Of a stretch of 64,000 bases of DNA, positions 7,850-17,500 are shown in pieces (positions within the stretch are counted from its first letter, which is position 1; each line of letters opens with the position of its first letter). The notes below the pieces were generated by a model. That model was not told the DNA's origin, made no database searches, and saw only the letters and a program-made list of their open reading frames with translations. This stretch comes from Aquibium microcysteis (lineage in GTDB: Bacteria; Pseudomonadota; Alphaproteobacteria; Rhizobiales; Rhizobiaceae). The position numbers and the translations under genes are program-made. Location of the stretch: NCBI RefSeq assembly GCF_014495845.1, contig NZ_CP061080.1, positions 2,965,001 to 3,029,000 of the forward strand, given 5' to 3'.

Positions 7850-9076
7850 TCAGTGCGACTGGGAATCGAAATAGGCCTCTTCCCGCGCCACCAGCCGCGT
7901 GGAGAGATCGAGGATCGCCCTGCTCTGCTGCTCGCGCGCGATCATCGAGGGCATCACCGAATCGGGCAGCGTCGAGTGGGTGTTGCGGATCGTGTTCACC
8001 GCCGTCACCGAGGTCGCCGGATCGTCGGTGTTCAGCCCGCTGATCAGCCGCTCCACGTCGCCGACGGAGACCGACGGGTTCGCTGCGAAATGCAGGAGGC
8101 GGCTCGCCATCTCCTTGCCGTCGGGCAGATCGGGCCGCGACCGGAGCTCCGGGTGCACCCGCAGGATCGTCTGGACCGCGATCTCCGATTCCGACAGGAC
8201 GGTCTTCAGGCGCTTGAGCTTGGAGAGTTCGTCGAGGAGGCCGCCCAGGATCTGCCGCGTCTCGCCCACGGTCACGACGTCCGAATCGCCAGGCAGCCCC
8301 TCGAGTTCGCGCGCCGCCACCCTGGTGAAGGATTCGATGATCTCGTCGTAGGAGCCGGCGAGGTTGAAACCCTTCAGCTGGTCGAAGATCTGGCCGAGAT
8401 TGAGATTCTCGCGCACGATCGTGCGATAGGCGTCGCGGATGCTGGACGGGTCGGCATCGAACACCTCCGACATGTCGTGCGACACCTGGCCGACCGCGAA
8501 GCCGGCCGTCACGTCCCTTGCGGTCTGTCCCTGGTGGAAGCGGCCGCGCGCCTGGTCGAGCACCGACAGGAAGGCATCGCTCGCGCCGAGCTGGACCATC
8601 TGCTTGCGAAGCTGCTCCAGCGCGGCGAACTGGTGGCTGGGATCCTTGTCGTATTTCGCCAGCGCCTTCAGGATGTCCTCGGCGGTCGGCCGGTTGGAGC
8701 CGCTGCCGCCACGGTCCGTCAGGCGCTGGAACTCGTCCATGCGGTCCTTGAGGTCGCGCAGGCGCTGGTCGCGCGGCTGGTCGGGCAGCTTGTCCTGATA
8801 CTGGGCGATGCGGGACATTGCGTCGAGGCTGGTGCCGGCGCCCTTGCGCAGCTTGGTCTGCTCGAGCTTCGGCTTTTCCCGATGCGCCACCGCGCCGCCG
8901 AGTTCCTCCATCGCGTCCGAGATGTCGGACTGGTCGACGCCGCCCATGGACACGCGTTCCTGGGTGACCGACGACTGGCCGAGCATCCTCGTGCCGATCT
9001 CGGAAGCGGCGTTGTGCGTGGCGATCTGCGTGCGAACCATCTCGAGCGGGGCACGGGACGAGTTGATGTCCGACAT
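7850..9076 (-). CDS. sctW: T3SS gatekeeper SctW (YopN/InvE/HrpJ family)
   Basis: Gatekeeper that binds the export apparatus and orders secretion of translocators before effectors. The 408-residue protein is all helical after a polar N-terminus. It has the conserved central block (FDADPSSIRDAYRTIVRENL followed by NLGQIFDQLKG) and a TyeA-like C-terminal helical region. Its length suggests that the YopN and TyeA parts are fused, as in InvE/MxiC. The ATG at 9076 has a near-consensus AGGAGG site; longer in-frame starts upstream lie in Arg-rich, non-protein-like sequence. It is the first gene of the translocon operon. Confidence 0.85.
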   Translation of the reverse strand: MSDINSSRAPLEMVRTQIATHNAASEIGTRMLGQSSVTQERVSMGGVDQSDISDAMEELGGAVAHREKPKLEQTKLRKGAGTSLDAMSRIAQYQDKLPDQPRDQRLRDLKDRMDEFQRLTDRGGSGSNRPTAEDILKALAKYDKDPSHQFAALEQLRKQMVQLGASDAFLSVLDQARGRFHQGQTARDVTAGFAVGQVSHDMSEVFDADPSSIRDAYRTIVRENLNLGQIFDQLKGFNLAGSYDEIIESFTRVAARELEGLPGDSDVVTVGETRQILGGLLDELSKLKRLKTVLSESEIAVQTILRVHPELRSRPDLPDGKEMASRLLHFAANPSVSVGDVERLISGLNTDDPATSVTAVNTIRNTHSTLPDSVMPSMIAREQQSRAILDLSTRLVAREEAYFDSQSH

Positions 9077-9586
9077 GTTACCTCCTTGAAGACCAGGACC
9101 GTATGGGCGCAGCAGCGCCGTGGACCGGCTGCCGCACCGCGGCCGAACCGCGCCCGTCTGATCGTCCTGCACGAAGCTTCCACTGCCTGAAGGGTGACCC
9201 TTGTGTCTTTCGGCACACACGTGCGCGCCGCGGCAGGTCAAAAGTCGACGGGACGGAAAAAGGCGGCAGGGGACGGCGGGGAAGACCGGCGACGGTCGAG
9301 CGGGCGGCAGAAGGGGTCGTGGCTCCGTGGCCATGCCCCGTCAGCAGCGGATTTTCGGCTTAGCGCGGGACGCCCCGGCGGCGTTTCTAGGTCATGGACC
9401 TATGGAAGGCGGAACCGGGTTCGTTAAGTCTTCGTGAAGCGAAGGACTGCGCCCCCTGGCGGCGGAGACGTCGGTACGTCCGCCTTCTTGGCTGGAGGCG
9501 AACCGCAATCCGGGAAGCGGGCCTGCGGCACCTCGAGGGCGCGAGCAGGCGCCGGGTCCGGTGCTCGATGATGAGGAGTATGTCCT
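9077..9586. promoter_or_regulatory. Divergent control region between blocks A and B
   Basis: This 510-base gap separates the minus-strand translocon operon from the plus-strand needle operon and must hold both promoters. I see no credible gene in it. It contains a perfect palindrome (9388-9402) and a weaker dyad near 9427-9447 (AGTCTTCG...CGAAGGACT). The gene for a Crp/Fnr-type regulator lies just downstream, so this is the natural place for its binding site, though no classical Fnr or Crp site is obvious. Confidence 0.5.
9388..9402. promoter_or_regulatory. Perfect palindrome, candidate operator
   Basis: TAGGTC-ATG-GACCTA is an exact inverted repeat with 6-base arms and a 3-base spacer. It lies in the control region about 185 bases before the first gene of the needle operon and about 310 bases before sctW. 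Size and symmetry suit a dimeric regulator. I found no second copy by eye, so the call rests on symmetry and position alone. Confidence 0.4.
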
Positions 9587-9889
9587 GTGGTCGACAACAG
9601 TCTTCCCGTGTCGGTTCCCCGACCCTCGACCGAGTTGCAGAACCTCGGCCGGACCGATCAGCCTCAGAACCAGTCCGGCGTCCAGGACGTCGAGGTCAAC
9701 GTCCGCAGGGGCGTCGACAACCGCCAGAACGACGCCACGAACTTCGAGCAGTACCTGAATTCCAGCCAGACCATAACGGTGCTGACGAACCAGAAGAACG
9801 ACAAACCGATCTTCGACCCCGTCCAGGACATCACGAACAATTCGGTCCTGCAGGGTTATGGCAACCCGGGCGAGAGTCAGCCGACCTAG
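9587..9889 (+). CDS. Small hydrophilic protein, first gene of the needle operon
   Basis: I do not recognise this 100-residue protein. It is polar, rich in Asn, Gln and Asp (NFEQYLNSSQTITVLTNQKN), with no signal peptide or membrane segment. The GTG start at 9587 has a strong GAGGAG site eight bases upstream, and the stop is two bases before the next ATG, so it is very likely translated. A small polar protein encoded with needle genes could be an exported substrate or a regulator partner. Confidence 0.7.
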   Translation: MVDNSLPVSVPRPSTELQNLGRTDQPQNQSGVQDVEVNVRRGVDNRQNDATNFEQYLNSSQTITVLTNQKNDKPIFDPVQDITNNSVLQGYGNPGESQPT

Positions 9890-9890
9890 C

Positions 9891-10673
9891 ATGTCCGCGC
9901 CCTTCGCCATGCAGGATACCTACCCTGCCGTCGAGATGCCGCCCAGTCCCGCGGTGCTCGAGACGCATTTTCCAGGTGACGACCGGAAACCCTTCCCCCT
10001 GCCGCGCGCCGTGGAGGGGCTCAGCGAGGAGGCGCGCATCGTGCTGCGCGGCCACATGCGCCGCCGCAGCCTGGCCGCCAACACCATCGTCTACTTCCAG
10101 GACGACCCGGCCTCCACCTTCTACTTCATCGAGCGCGGCCATGTGCGCCTGACCCACATCATCGAGGACGGCTCGGTCGCGCTCTATGCCATCATTCCGG
10201 CCGGCGCGTCGTTCGGCGAGGCAGGGTCCTTCGATCCCGCCGGCTACTGCGACACCGCCACAACGATCGACGCGGCCGACCTGCTCGTCGTCGATATGAA
10301 CTGGATCGACCGCGAAGGCCGCGTCTACGACGAGCTGCGCCGGCTGCTCACGCGCCTGATCTCCGCCCGCCACCGTGCCCACATCGAGGTCACGCGGGCC
10401 CTCTATCTCCCCAACCTGACCTCGCGGCTCGCGCTGGCGATCCTGCGGCTGCTCGATACGCTCGGCAACAGCCTGCGCTATCAGAACCGGATCGTGCCCG
10501 TGCTCGGGCCGGTGGTCACCCAGCGCGATCTGGGCGCCATGGCCCGCGGAACGCGTGAGAACGTGAACAAGATCCTGCGCGTGTGGATTTCGGAAGGAAT
10601 CGTCGTCGTGGAGGATCGCCACATCATCCTCACCAACCGCGCCAAGCTGGAAAGCATCGCCTTCAAGGGCTAG
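9891..10673 (+). CDS. Crp/Fnr-family transcription regulator
   Basis: A 260-residue regulator encoded inside the needle operon. Residues ~55-170 are a cyclic-nucleotide-binding-type beta barrel (NTIVYFQDDPASTFYFIERG, then GASFGEAGSF). A dimerisation helix follows. The C-terminal winged helix includes VTQRDLGAMARGTRENVNKI. There is no Fnr-type N-terminal cysteine cluster, so oxygen sensing through an Fe-S cluster is unlikely. The cAMP phosphate-binding Arg-Ser pair is not evident either, so the ligand is unknown. The ATG follows the previous stop by one base. The local position makes it the best candidate regulator of the secretion locus. Confidence 0.88.
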   Translation: MSAPFAMQDTYPAVEMPPSPAVLETHFPGDDRKPFPLPRAVEGLSEEARIVLRGHMRRRSLAANTIVYFQDDPASTFYFIERGHVRLTHIIEDGSVALYAIIPAGASFGEAGSFDPAGYCDTATTIDAADLLVVDMNWIDREGRVYDELRRLLTRLISARHRAHIEVTRALYLPNLTSRLALAILRLLDTLGNSLRYQNRIVPVLGPVVTQRDLGAMARGTRENVNKILRVWISEGIVVVEDRHIILTNRAKLESIAFKG

Positions 10674-10709
10674 GGTGATCCGCCCGACCGCAACGGAGTG
10701 AGCCTGCCG

Positions 10710-10994
10710 ATGAGCCAAACGACACACCCCGCTGCCTCCGGCGGGGATACAGAGTCGAGCCGGGGACTCGAGTTCCTCGGCTTCACCGACCTCGAAGCCG
10801 AGCTTCTCGGCCCCGACGGACGCCGCACGGCGGAGGAAACCATTCGCGCGCTGGTCGTCCTGGAAGGCAGACTTGGAGAACTTCAGGCGGCTGGCCTGAC
10901 GGCGGAGGACTTTCAGGCCGTCGTCGCCCTCAGGAAAGCCGTGAAGGCCGCGGGCCAGATCGTAGCTGCGCCGCGCGACACCCGGACCCGTTGA
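10710..10994 (+). CDS. Putative needle-subunit co-chaperone
   Basis: A 94-residue protein immediately upstream of sctF (19-base gap). After a polar N-terminus it has two helices (AEETIRALVVLEGRLGELQA and EDFQAVVALRKAVKAAGQIV), the hairpin seen in small needle co-chaperones such as YscE. Ysc operons have the order yscE-yscF, which supports the call. I chose the ATG at 10710; a GTG at 10698 would add four residues. Sequence similarity to YscE cannot be shown by eye, so the role is inferred from size, predicted fold and position. Confidence 0.55.
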   Translation: MSQTTHPAASGGDTESSRGLEFLGFTDLEAELLGPDGRRTAEETIRALVVLEGRLGELQAAGLTAEDFQAVVALRKAVKAAGQIVAAPRDTRTR

Positions 10995-11013
10995 ACCGAA
11001 GAGGACCCGCCCC

Positions 11014-11334
11014 ATGGCCATCACCGCCGCAAACGGCATCGAGACCGCCACCGCCCAGAGCGCGACGCAGACCGGCGTGAGCATCGACAACACCGCCTAT
11101 CGCCGGACGCAGGGCTTCGACCTCGCCTATTTCCAGGCGCAGCTGCAGGGCCAGGGCCAGAAGCTCGAAGACCAGCTCCGCGCCGTGCAGGCGAACGAGA
11201 ACCTCTCGGACACCGAGCGCATGTTCGAGATGCAGATGCTGATGAACACCTGGTCGACCATCACCAACCTGCGCACCAACATGATGAAGTCGATCTCCGA
11301 CACGCTGAAGACCGTCGTCCGCAACGTCGCCTGA
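11014..11334 (+). CDS. sctF: T3SS needle subunit SctF
   Basis: Needle-forming protein, 106 residues, slightly longer than YscF because of a polar N-terminal extension. The C-terminal half matches the family: helix-turn-helix with the conserved segment MNTWSTITNLRTNMMKSISD, comparable to NKWSVIYNISSTIVRSMKD of YscF. The protein ends soon after (LKTVVRNVA), as needle subunits do. There is no Sec signal. It is the last gene of the plus-strand needle operon and is followed by a GC-rich hairpin. Confidence 0.85.
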   Translation: MAITAANGIETATAQSATQTGVSIDNTAYRRTQGFDLAYFQAQLQGQGQKLEDQLRAVQANENLSDTERMFEMQMLMNTWSTITNLRTNMMKSISDTLKTVVRNVA

Positions 11335-11350
11335 TCGCCGCCACGGCCCG

Positions 11351-11370
11351 CGCTCCGGCTGCCCGGAGCG
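11351..11370 (+). terminator. Hairpin after sctF
   Basis: CGCTCCGG-ctgc-CCGGAGCG is a perfect 8-bp stem with a 4-base loop, 16 bases after the sctF stop. Only a weak T-containing stretch follows (TTGGTATTCC), so it may be a modest intrinsic terminator or an mRNA-end stabiliser. Confidence 0.55.
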
Positions 11371-11832
11371 CTGGCGGGCTTGGTATTCCTCGCCGGAGCG
11401 GGCCGCTTCGGCGCAGGGTCGTCTCGTCCGCCACGTGTTCCCCGCCGAAACGCCGCCGGACCTCCGGACGATGGACCGTTCGCGGCAGTCGTTGCTCGGT
11501 GCGGCAGTCGGCGGCCGGCGTCCCGGAGTCGGGCGCCGCGGCGCATTGTATTGCCCCAGGACATGTCTTCATCCTGCAGCGCGCGGAAGCGGTTGCGCCG
11601 ACGCGACGGCGCGCCCGAGAACACGCCAGCGGTCGCGATCCGGGGCCGGCGTGTGCGGACGGAGGCGGTCGGGATCATGCCCCGTGCGGAGACCGGCCCG
11701 CGCCGGATCGCGCTCACGCTCCGGCGACGGCATCTCTGCGTCACCTTCTCTTCCGCAGACCGATCCGCGACGCGCGCACCGTCCCCGGTGCCATCGCCGT
11801 CGTTGGACATCCCGCGGCCAGCGCCGCGCGCC
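11371..11832. other. Intergenic stretch with no recognisable gene
   Basis: These ~460 bases lie between the end of the needle operon and the second copy of the 235-bp element. Open frames exist on both strands, but they are Arg/Pro/Ser-rich, lack ribosome sites and look like chance frames in GC-rich DNA. I see no tRNA, insertion-sequence end or strong palindrome. Confidence 0.5.
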
Positions 11833-12067
11833 TCATACTACTGGGCTTTGCCTTCGACCCTCGCGCCGCCCCTCATCCGCCTGCCGGCACCTTCTCCCCG
11901 TAACACGGGGAGAAGAACGCCGTCACCGACGGCTTCGCCGGTCGCAAAGGTTGCCTACCTGGTGCCGATGTCGCGGCCGTGCCCCCTTCTCCCCGCTCGC
12001 GGGGAGAAGGTGCCGGCAGGCGGATGAGGGGCAGCGCCGAGGGTCAATCGAAAAGACCGCTGGTATC
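11833..12067. repeat. 235-bp palindromic element, copy B
   Basis: Second copy of the element at 1286-1520, same orientation and same length, with six differences. The 33-base inverted repeat is at 11868-11900 and 12000-12032. As with copy A, its right edge overlaps the TGA (12066-12068) of a minus-strand secretion gene, here the last gene of the secretin/tip operon. The sequence GATACCAGCGGTCTTTTCGA follows both stop codons when read on the minus strand. Confidence 0.88.
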
Positions 12068-12572
12068 ACTCGTCCCCGCTGCTCCCCGATGGCCGCTCCT
12101 GATGGCGGATGTAGAGATCGACGGTGGCGGCGGCGTCGTCGCCGAGCTCGTGCAGCGAGCGGGCGCGCAGGTAGGAACGCATGCGCTGGCGCTCGCTCAG
12201 CGTATTGCGGGCATAGCGCTCGATGGGGTCGATCCGGTCGAGCCGGGCGAGCACCTCCAGCGTCCGTTCGTAGTCCTTCCGCATGAAGGCGAGGATCGCC
12301 TGCGCCAGCACCACCTCGCGGCTGCCGTCTCCCGCCTCCGCCATCGCTTCGACCAGGATCTGCGCCCGATCGTTCATCTGGTGCTGCAGATAGATGTAGA
12401 TCACGAGCAGGAGGAAATCGCGCTCGTCGCCTTCGACCGGCGAGACCCAGCGATTGGCGACCTGGTCGCTTCGGCGCGCCAGCGCTTTCTGGCCCGTGGC
12501 GCCGTCGGAAGGAGCGCTCTGACGCCCCCCGCCGGCGTCGGAAGTACTGGGGCTGTCGGAGCGGTCGGACAT
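12066..12572 (-). CDS. TPR-like protein at end of secretin/tip operon
   Basis: A 168-residue protein with a disordered Ser/Gly-rich N-terminus (~35 residues) and then a helical repeat region (LLLVIYIYLQHQMNDRAQIL, EVVLAQAILAFMRKDYERTL, SYLRARSLHELGDDAAA) resembling tetratricopeptide repeats. In size and style it recalls TPR co-chaperones such as YscG, which binds the needle subunit, or HrpB1/HrpK-type proteins. It lies 9 bases after the previous gene and its stop abuts the palindromic element. The specific partner is unknown. Confidence 0.55.
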   Translation of the reverse strand: MSDRSDSPSTSDAGGGRQSAPSDGATGQKALARRSDQVANRWVSPVEGDERDFLLLVIYIYLQHQMNDRAQILVEAMAEAGDGSREVVLAQAILAFMRKDYERTLEVLARLDRIDPIERYARNTLSERQRMRSYLRARSLHELGDDAAATVDLYIRHQERPSGSSGDE

Positions 12573-12581
12573 CGGCGCCGG

Positions 12582-13007
12582 TCAGCCCCGCAGCAGCAGC
12601 GCGAGGGCGGTGCGCACCTCGTCGTCGAGGACGATGTCCTCCTCGAGCACCGTCGCTGCGGCGGCGAAGGCCGTGCGGCGCACCTCGCCGGCGGCCGACT
12701 GCTCCAGGTCGCGAAACCGCTGCGCAAGGCTGCGCCGGATGTCGCTGACGCGCGCCGGCCGCAGCAGGTCCGGATCGAGCCGCTCCGGCTTCAGAAGATT
12801 TGGCAGCCGTTCGTCGAGCGACGGTCGGTGCAGGATCTCGTCGAGCGCCCGCGTCTCCGGCAGGAACACCGGCGGCGCCTTCTTGTCCTTCGGCAGGTGC
12901 TGCTCGTCGTCGACGCGCCAGCGCGCGATCGTCTCGACGCCGACGTCGAGCGCCTGGATCCTCGGATGCCGGGGGACAGGCCCGGCACCGGGGCGGGCGG
13001 CCTTCAT
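12582..13007 (-). CDS. Unknown protein of the secretin/tip operon
   Basis: This 141-residue protein has no motif that I recognise. The first ~70 residues are basic and Pro-rich; the rest is predicted helical (VSDIRRSLAQRFRDLEQSA, then a hydrophobic Ala-rich segment and an acidic end). A good ribosome site (AAGGAAA) precedes the ATG. It follows the 500-residue tip-like gene by 22 bases. A chaperone or scaffold for the tip-like proteins would fit the position; this is a guess. Confidence 0.6.
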   Translation of the reverse strand: MKAARPGAGPVPRHPRIQALDVGVETIARWRVDDEQHLPKDKKAPPVFLPETRALDEILHRPSLDERLPNLLKPERLDPDLLRPARVSDIRRSLAQRFRDLEQSAAGEVRRTAFAAAATVLEEDIVLDDEVRTALALLLRG

Positions 13008-13029
13008 GATCGGGTTTCCTTCATGGCGC

Positions 13030-14532
13030 TCAGTTGATGCCCGCCGAGATTTCCGAGACGATCGACGTCATCTTCTGCATGACCTCCGTCGCCATGTCGA
13101 AATGCCGGTTGCGCTCGCGGCTGATGGCGTTGACCTGATCGGACAGGCTCTGCACGTCGCGGTCGAGCACGCGCACGGCCCCCGACAGCACGGTGCCGAA
13201 CGTATCCCACTCCCCCTTCGTCAGCGACGTCTCGCTCAAAGGCGGACGTGTGACGCCGAGCTGCAGCTCCGAGGGATGCGGCGCCGCCGTCACGGAGGAA
13301 TTGCTCAGGAACATCGACAGCACCTTCTCCTCCAGCGCCCGGGTGGCGCTGTCCGTATCGTAGACGAGCCCACCCTCCGGCGGATCGACGACACCGTCAT
13401 CGGCCTTCGGCGGCGCCGGAATGGCCGCCGACGTCCGGTTCACGAGCTGCTGCATCACCGAATAATTGGCGAGAAGCGCATTGCGTACGCGGATCTCCTC
13501 GGTCCGCGCCTGCATCTCCGCCTCGCCTTGGTAGTTCGCCAGCACCTGGAACGTGAAGGTCATCCCGGCCACGTCCAGGATCTTGCCGTTGAAGCGCCCC
13601 GTCGAAACCACTTCGGCGGTCGCGCGGGCCACGTCGAGCATCCGCGCCGACGACTGGACGAAGATTTCATAGGCACCGCGCAGCCCTGCCCTGTTGTCGG
13701 TGCTCATGAAGCCCGTGGTCGCGGTTTCCGGCGCCGTGAAGCCGCGCAGAGCGGCGCCATATCGTTCCAGGCGTTCGTATTGCGCCGCGAGCTGGGCCCG
13801 AAGGTCTTCGATCGTCGCCGGATTGAACACGCCCATCCGGTCGAGATTGGCGAGCGCGAGATCGATCTGGTCGAGGATCAGCTGCGCCGGATTCGTCGGC
13901 TGCTCGGGATCGTCGGAAGGCGGGAGCGCGGGCGAGTTCGTGATCAGGTCGCGCAGCGCCTGCAGCGTCGCCGACATCGCGGCACGCGCCTGCGTCACCG
14001 TCTCCCCGACCGAGGGCCGCAGTCCGAAGGGGCCGGCCAGCAGGCCGCCGAACGCGGGATGCGAGGCGACGAGCCGCTGGTCGTCGAGCGACATGCGCTG
14101 CAGCCGGTCGGGCAGGAGATCGTTGAGGATCGTCACGCCGAGCTTCTCGCCGGGGACGGCTCCGTTCAGTCCCGACGTCAGCAGCACGTGCATCGTCTCG
14201 CCGCCGTCCGAGCCGTAGGGCAGAGAGACGGCGAGCGTCGAGATGCTGTTGCCGCCATCCGTCACCGAGAGCGTGCTGGCCCCCGCCCCCTGATAGGCCT
14301 TCAGCCATTCGAGCTGGTGCGCCGTGTGCCAGTATCGGAAACCGGACGGGAGGTGGGTCGCGGTGGCGGGGTCGCCGAAGTCGTTCGGCCGTCCGGTGAG
14401 GAGCTTCGTTACCCCGTCGAAGGGCGAACTCGCCGAAAGCGTGCTCGCTTCCTCGCGCATGGCATCGTTGAGGATGCGACCGTCGATGTCGGGCGTCCTC
14501 AGATAGAGCGGGGTACCGGAGATCGCGGTCAT
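13030..14532 (-). CDS. sctA: V-antigen-like tip protein (500 aa), short paralogue
   Basis: Probable type III needle-tip protein. The C-terminal third has the bipartite coiled coil of LcrV/PcrV/IpaD. One long helix at about 335-365 contains LLANYSVMQQLVNR; V-antigens have IYSVIQAEINK there. A second long helix runs from W442 (EWDTFGTVLSGAV...) to the end. The N-terminal part (about 60-170) is one copy of the repeat found many times in the 1504-residue neighbour (for example WHTAHQLEWLKAYQGAG and MSLDDQRLVASHPAF). Its ATG overlaps the stop of that neighbour (ATGA), so the two are translationally coupled. The tip assignment rests on these motifs and context. Confidence 0.68.
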   Translation of the reverse strand: MTAISGTPLYLRTPDIDGRILNDAMREEASTLSASSPFDGVTKLLTGRPNDFGDPATATHLPSGFRYWHTAHQLEWLKAYQGAGASTLSVTDGGNSISTLAVSLPYGSDGGETMHVLLTSGLNGAVPGEKLGVTILNDLLPDRLQRMSLDDQRLVASHPAFGGLLAGPFGLRPSVGETVTQARAAMSATLQALRDLITNSPALPPSDDPEQPTNPAQLILDQIDLALANLDRMGVFNPATIEDLRAQLAAQYERLERYGAALRGFTAPETATTGFMSTDNRAGLRGAYEIFVQSSARMLDVARATAEVVSTGRFNGKILDVAGMTFTFQVLANYQGEAEMQARTEEIRVRNALLANYSVMQQLVNRTSAAIPAPPKADDGVVDPPEGGLVYDTDSATRALEEKVLSMFLSNSSVTAAPHPSELQLGVTRPPLSETSLTKGEWDTFGTVLSGAVRVLDRDVQSLSDQVNAISRERNRHFDMATEVMQKMTSIVSEISAGIN

Positions 14533-17500
14533 ACGACACCGCGCGCGATCGTGCCCAGGATGTCGTTCAGCCGCCGCAGCGTGTTGTTGACGAGATCGAA
14601 ATGGCGGCCGGCCTGGCTGGTCGTCTGGCTGATGGCGTTCTGGCGGATCTGGTTCGACTGGTTGATGTTGGTGATGGCGTTGGTCAGCTGCGTGCCGAAA
14701 TTGTCCCAGTCCACCTTGCGCTTCAGCGCGTCGTAGGTGTTCGGATTGTTGGCGAGATAGACGAAGGTGATACCGACGTTCTTGGCGTCGTTGTTCTCGA
14801 AATAGTTCTTCTCGACCCATTCGGGGAAGAAGTTCTGCGTTGCGTTCCAGTCGTCGTCGTTCTTGTCGCTCTTTTCGAGCCATCGCATGTATGTCTGGCT
14901 GAACATCCATTCGACGTTGAAGTTGTAGCGGTCATTGACCTCGCCGTTCCAATAGGACTGGAGCGCACCGAACTCGCTCTGATTGAAGACGCCTTCGGTG
15001 ACGCCGAGGACCCCGCCGTGGAACGCGGCACGCTCCTCGTTGCTCGCGTTCTTGTCGGTGGCCGTCACGCGGGCATCGATCCAGGCGTTGATCTGGTTGA
15101 CGATCGCCTGCCCTTCACCGGTATAGTCGTCCGGATCGACACGCTGGATCTGGTTGTATCTGTTGGCGAGAAACCGGAGGTAGTTGTTGATGGCCACCTG
15201 CCCGCCCTCGCCATAGGTCTCGATCAGGTCGTCCAGTTGCGAGATGCTCCTGAACCCGGGCGGGACGTTGGGATCGGTCGTCGACGGTTCGGTGATCCCG
15301 AAAGTCCCGAGGATGATGTCGTAGTAGAAGGAATAGGCGATCTGCTGGCCGTCGCCCGCCGGATTCTCGGTGAAGTTCAGGTCGAGCGTCTGGGTGTATT
15401 GCGACGGGCGCGTGGTGTTCGTCAGCACCTCGATCGGATGCGGCACGATCCCCACGCGTTTCTCGAACATGTTCGACACCCGCGGATCGATGTCGTCGTC
15501 CTGGATCTTGATCGCCGTCTTCTGGTCCGTGTCGGGGAAGCTTGCCGCGGTCTTCGAGATGATGCGCTGATATTCGGTGTAGTCCGACAGCATCGCGTTC
15601 TGCTGCTTGATCTCGGCCGTGTCCGAGTCCGCCCGGGCCCGGGCGCTGATCTCGTAGAGCGTCTGCGCTTCCACGATCATCCGCGGCATGTCCATGGTCG
15701 GGATGCCGAGCTTCGCCAGGCGCGCCAGCCGCGTGATCCTGTTGTCGTTGACCATGATGCGCCGTTCCTCGCGCATGAAGTCGTCATAGCCTTCCTTCAG
15801 CTTCTCCCAGTCCAGTCCCACCTTGTAGGCTTCGGCGACCCGCTGCGAATCGCTGCCGAGGCTGGCATAGCGGCTGAGCACGTCGTTGAACGCCTTCACC
15901 CGGTTCATCCGCGCCTGGATGGTCGACAGAGCGGTCTGCAGCGCCGCCGGCGAGAAGATCGAACTGGCGTTCAGCCGCTCGACGATGTTGTCGAGCTGGC
16001 TCGTGAAGACGCTGGCATCGTCGCCCGGCAGGGCCGGAACCTCGCTGCGCAGCGCGGCCACCAGCGACAGCAGGCTCGACTTGTCGGTGCTGAGCCCGAG
16101 CGCGGCGGCGACCTGAACATAGGCATCGGTCTGCGCCAGGAAGCGCTGGTCGAGCTGGGACAGCTTCGAGATGTCGCCGAGCGACAGCGTTGCGACGGTG
16201 ACGACGCTCATGCCGTCGGCCGAAACCATGTAGCTCAGCCTGTCGACGCCGACGAGGAGTTCGAGCACCTTCGTCGTCCGCGGGGCGCCGCTGTCGGGAT
16301 CGGTCGCGGTCAGGGCCTCGCCATTGGCCTTGATGTACTCCAGCTGGTGCGCGGAATGGGCCGTCAGGAAGGTCGACAGGAAGGCCGCGTCGGTGGTCGC
16401 CAGGCCGGTCAGCGGATTATCGGGCAGCTTCCGCGTGTCGCCGTCGAGGAACATCAGCTCGTAGAGCTCGCCCGCCTCCCGGGTCCGGATCAGTTCTCCC
16501 GGCGCGTCGTTGACCGTGTCGTAGGGATCGCGCGCATTCGCATTGCGCAGATAGGGCTGAAGCTGTGGCACCGTCACATAGCGGTCGACCGCACGGATCC
16601 GGCCCCGCTGGGCCGGCGTCAGGGCGTCGAACTGCGCGGAGCTCAGCGCGCTCGCTTCCCGGACAGCCCCGCCGGACTCCACGATGAACACGGCCGGCGT
16701 GCCGCTGCCGTCGGGAACCGCAAGTCCGTAGATGGGCAGGCCGGCTTCGTCGATCCCGAGCGTCACCTGGAACGTCTTGACGAGGTTGGTATCGGCGCGA
16801 AGCTGCGCGGCGGTCGGCCATCCGGTGAACACGCCGCTCGCGAAGACGCGGTCACGATCGGCCTGCAGCATGGAGGTCGCGCTGATCTGCGACAGCGACA
16901 GCGCCAGGATGTCGATCGCCCCGGTTCCGGCCGCGCTGGATATGTAGAAGCTGCGCGAGATGCCGTCGGAAATCTCGATCCCCCGCACCGCCGAACCGTC
17001 GGACAGGGTGCCGACGACGTTGCCGGCGACCTCGATGTGGCGCGCCTTCACCGAGGACGGCGCCGCCACGAATTCCGCCAGCGTCGGCCTCGGCACATAG
17101 CCGCCCGATGCGAGCACGAGCGACTGGGCCGTCTCCGACAGCTGGTAGAAGCTCGCGAAGGTGAGCGCCCCCGTGTCGATGATTCCGGTGTTGCTGACAT
17201 TGGCGATCAGCAGCCGGTCGACCGTGCCGTCCGTGACGATGAGCCCGCTTCGCGTCGTGCCATCGGGCGCGACGAAACGCAGGGTGCCGGCGGTCGCAAC
17301 GAACAGAAGCTTGTCGGCAAGCCCGAGCGCATTGAAGTCGGCGAGACTCGGCCGGTAGGTGCCGGTCGCCACCACCAGGGCCTGGTCGATCGCCGAGAGC
17401 GCCAGGAAACCGGAGGGCGTGAGCGTGTCGAAGGCGATGAGGCTCGTGCCGCTCGCCGACAGGAGGGTGGTGACCCTCGTCCCGTCGGCGTCCGGCAGGA

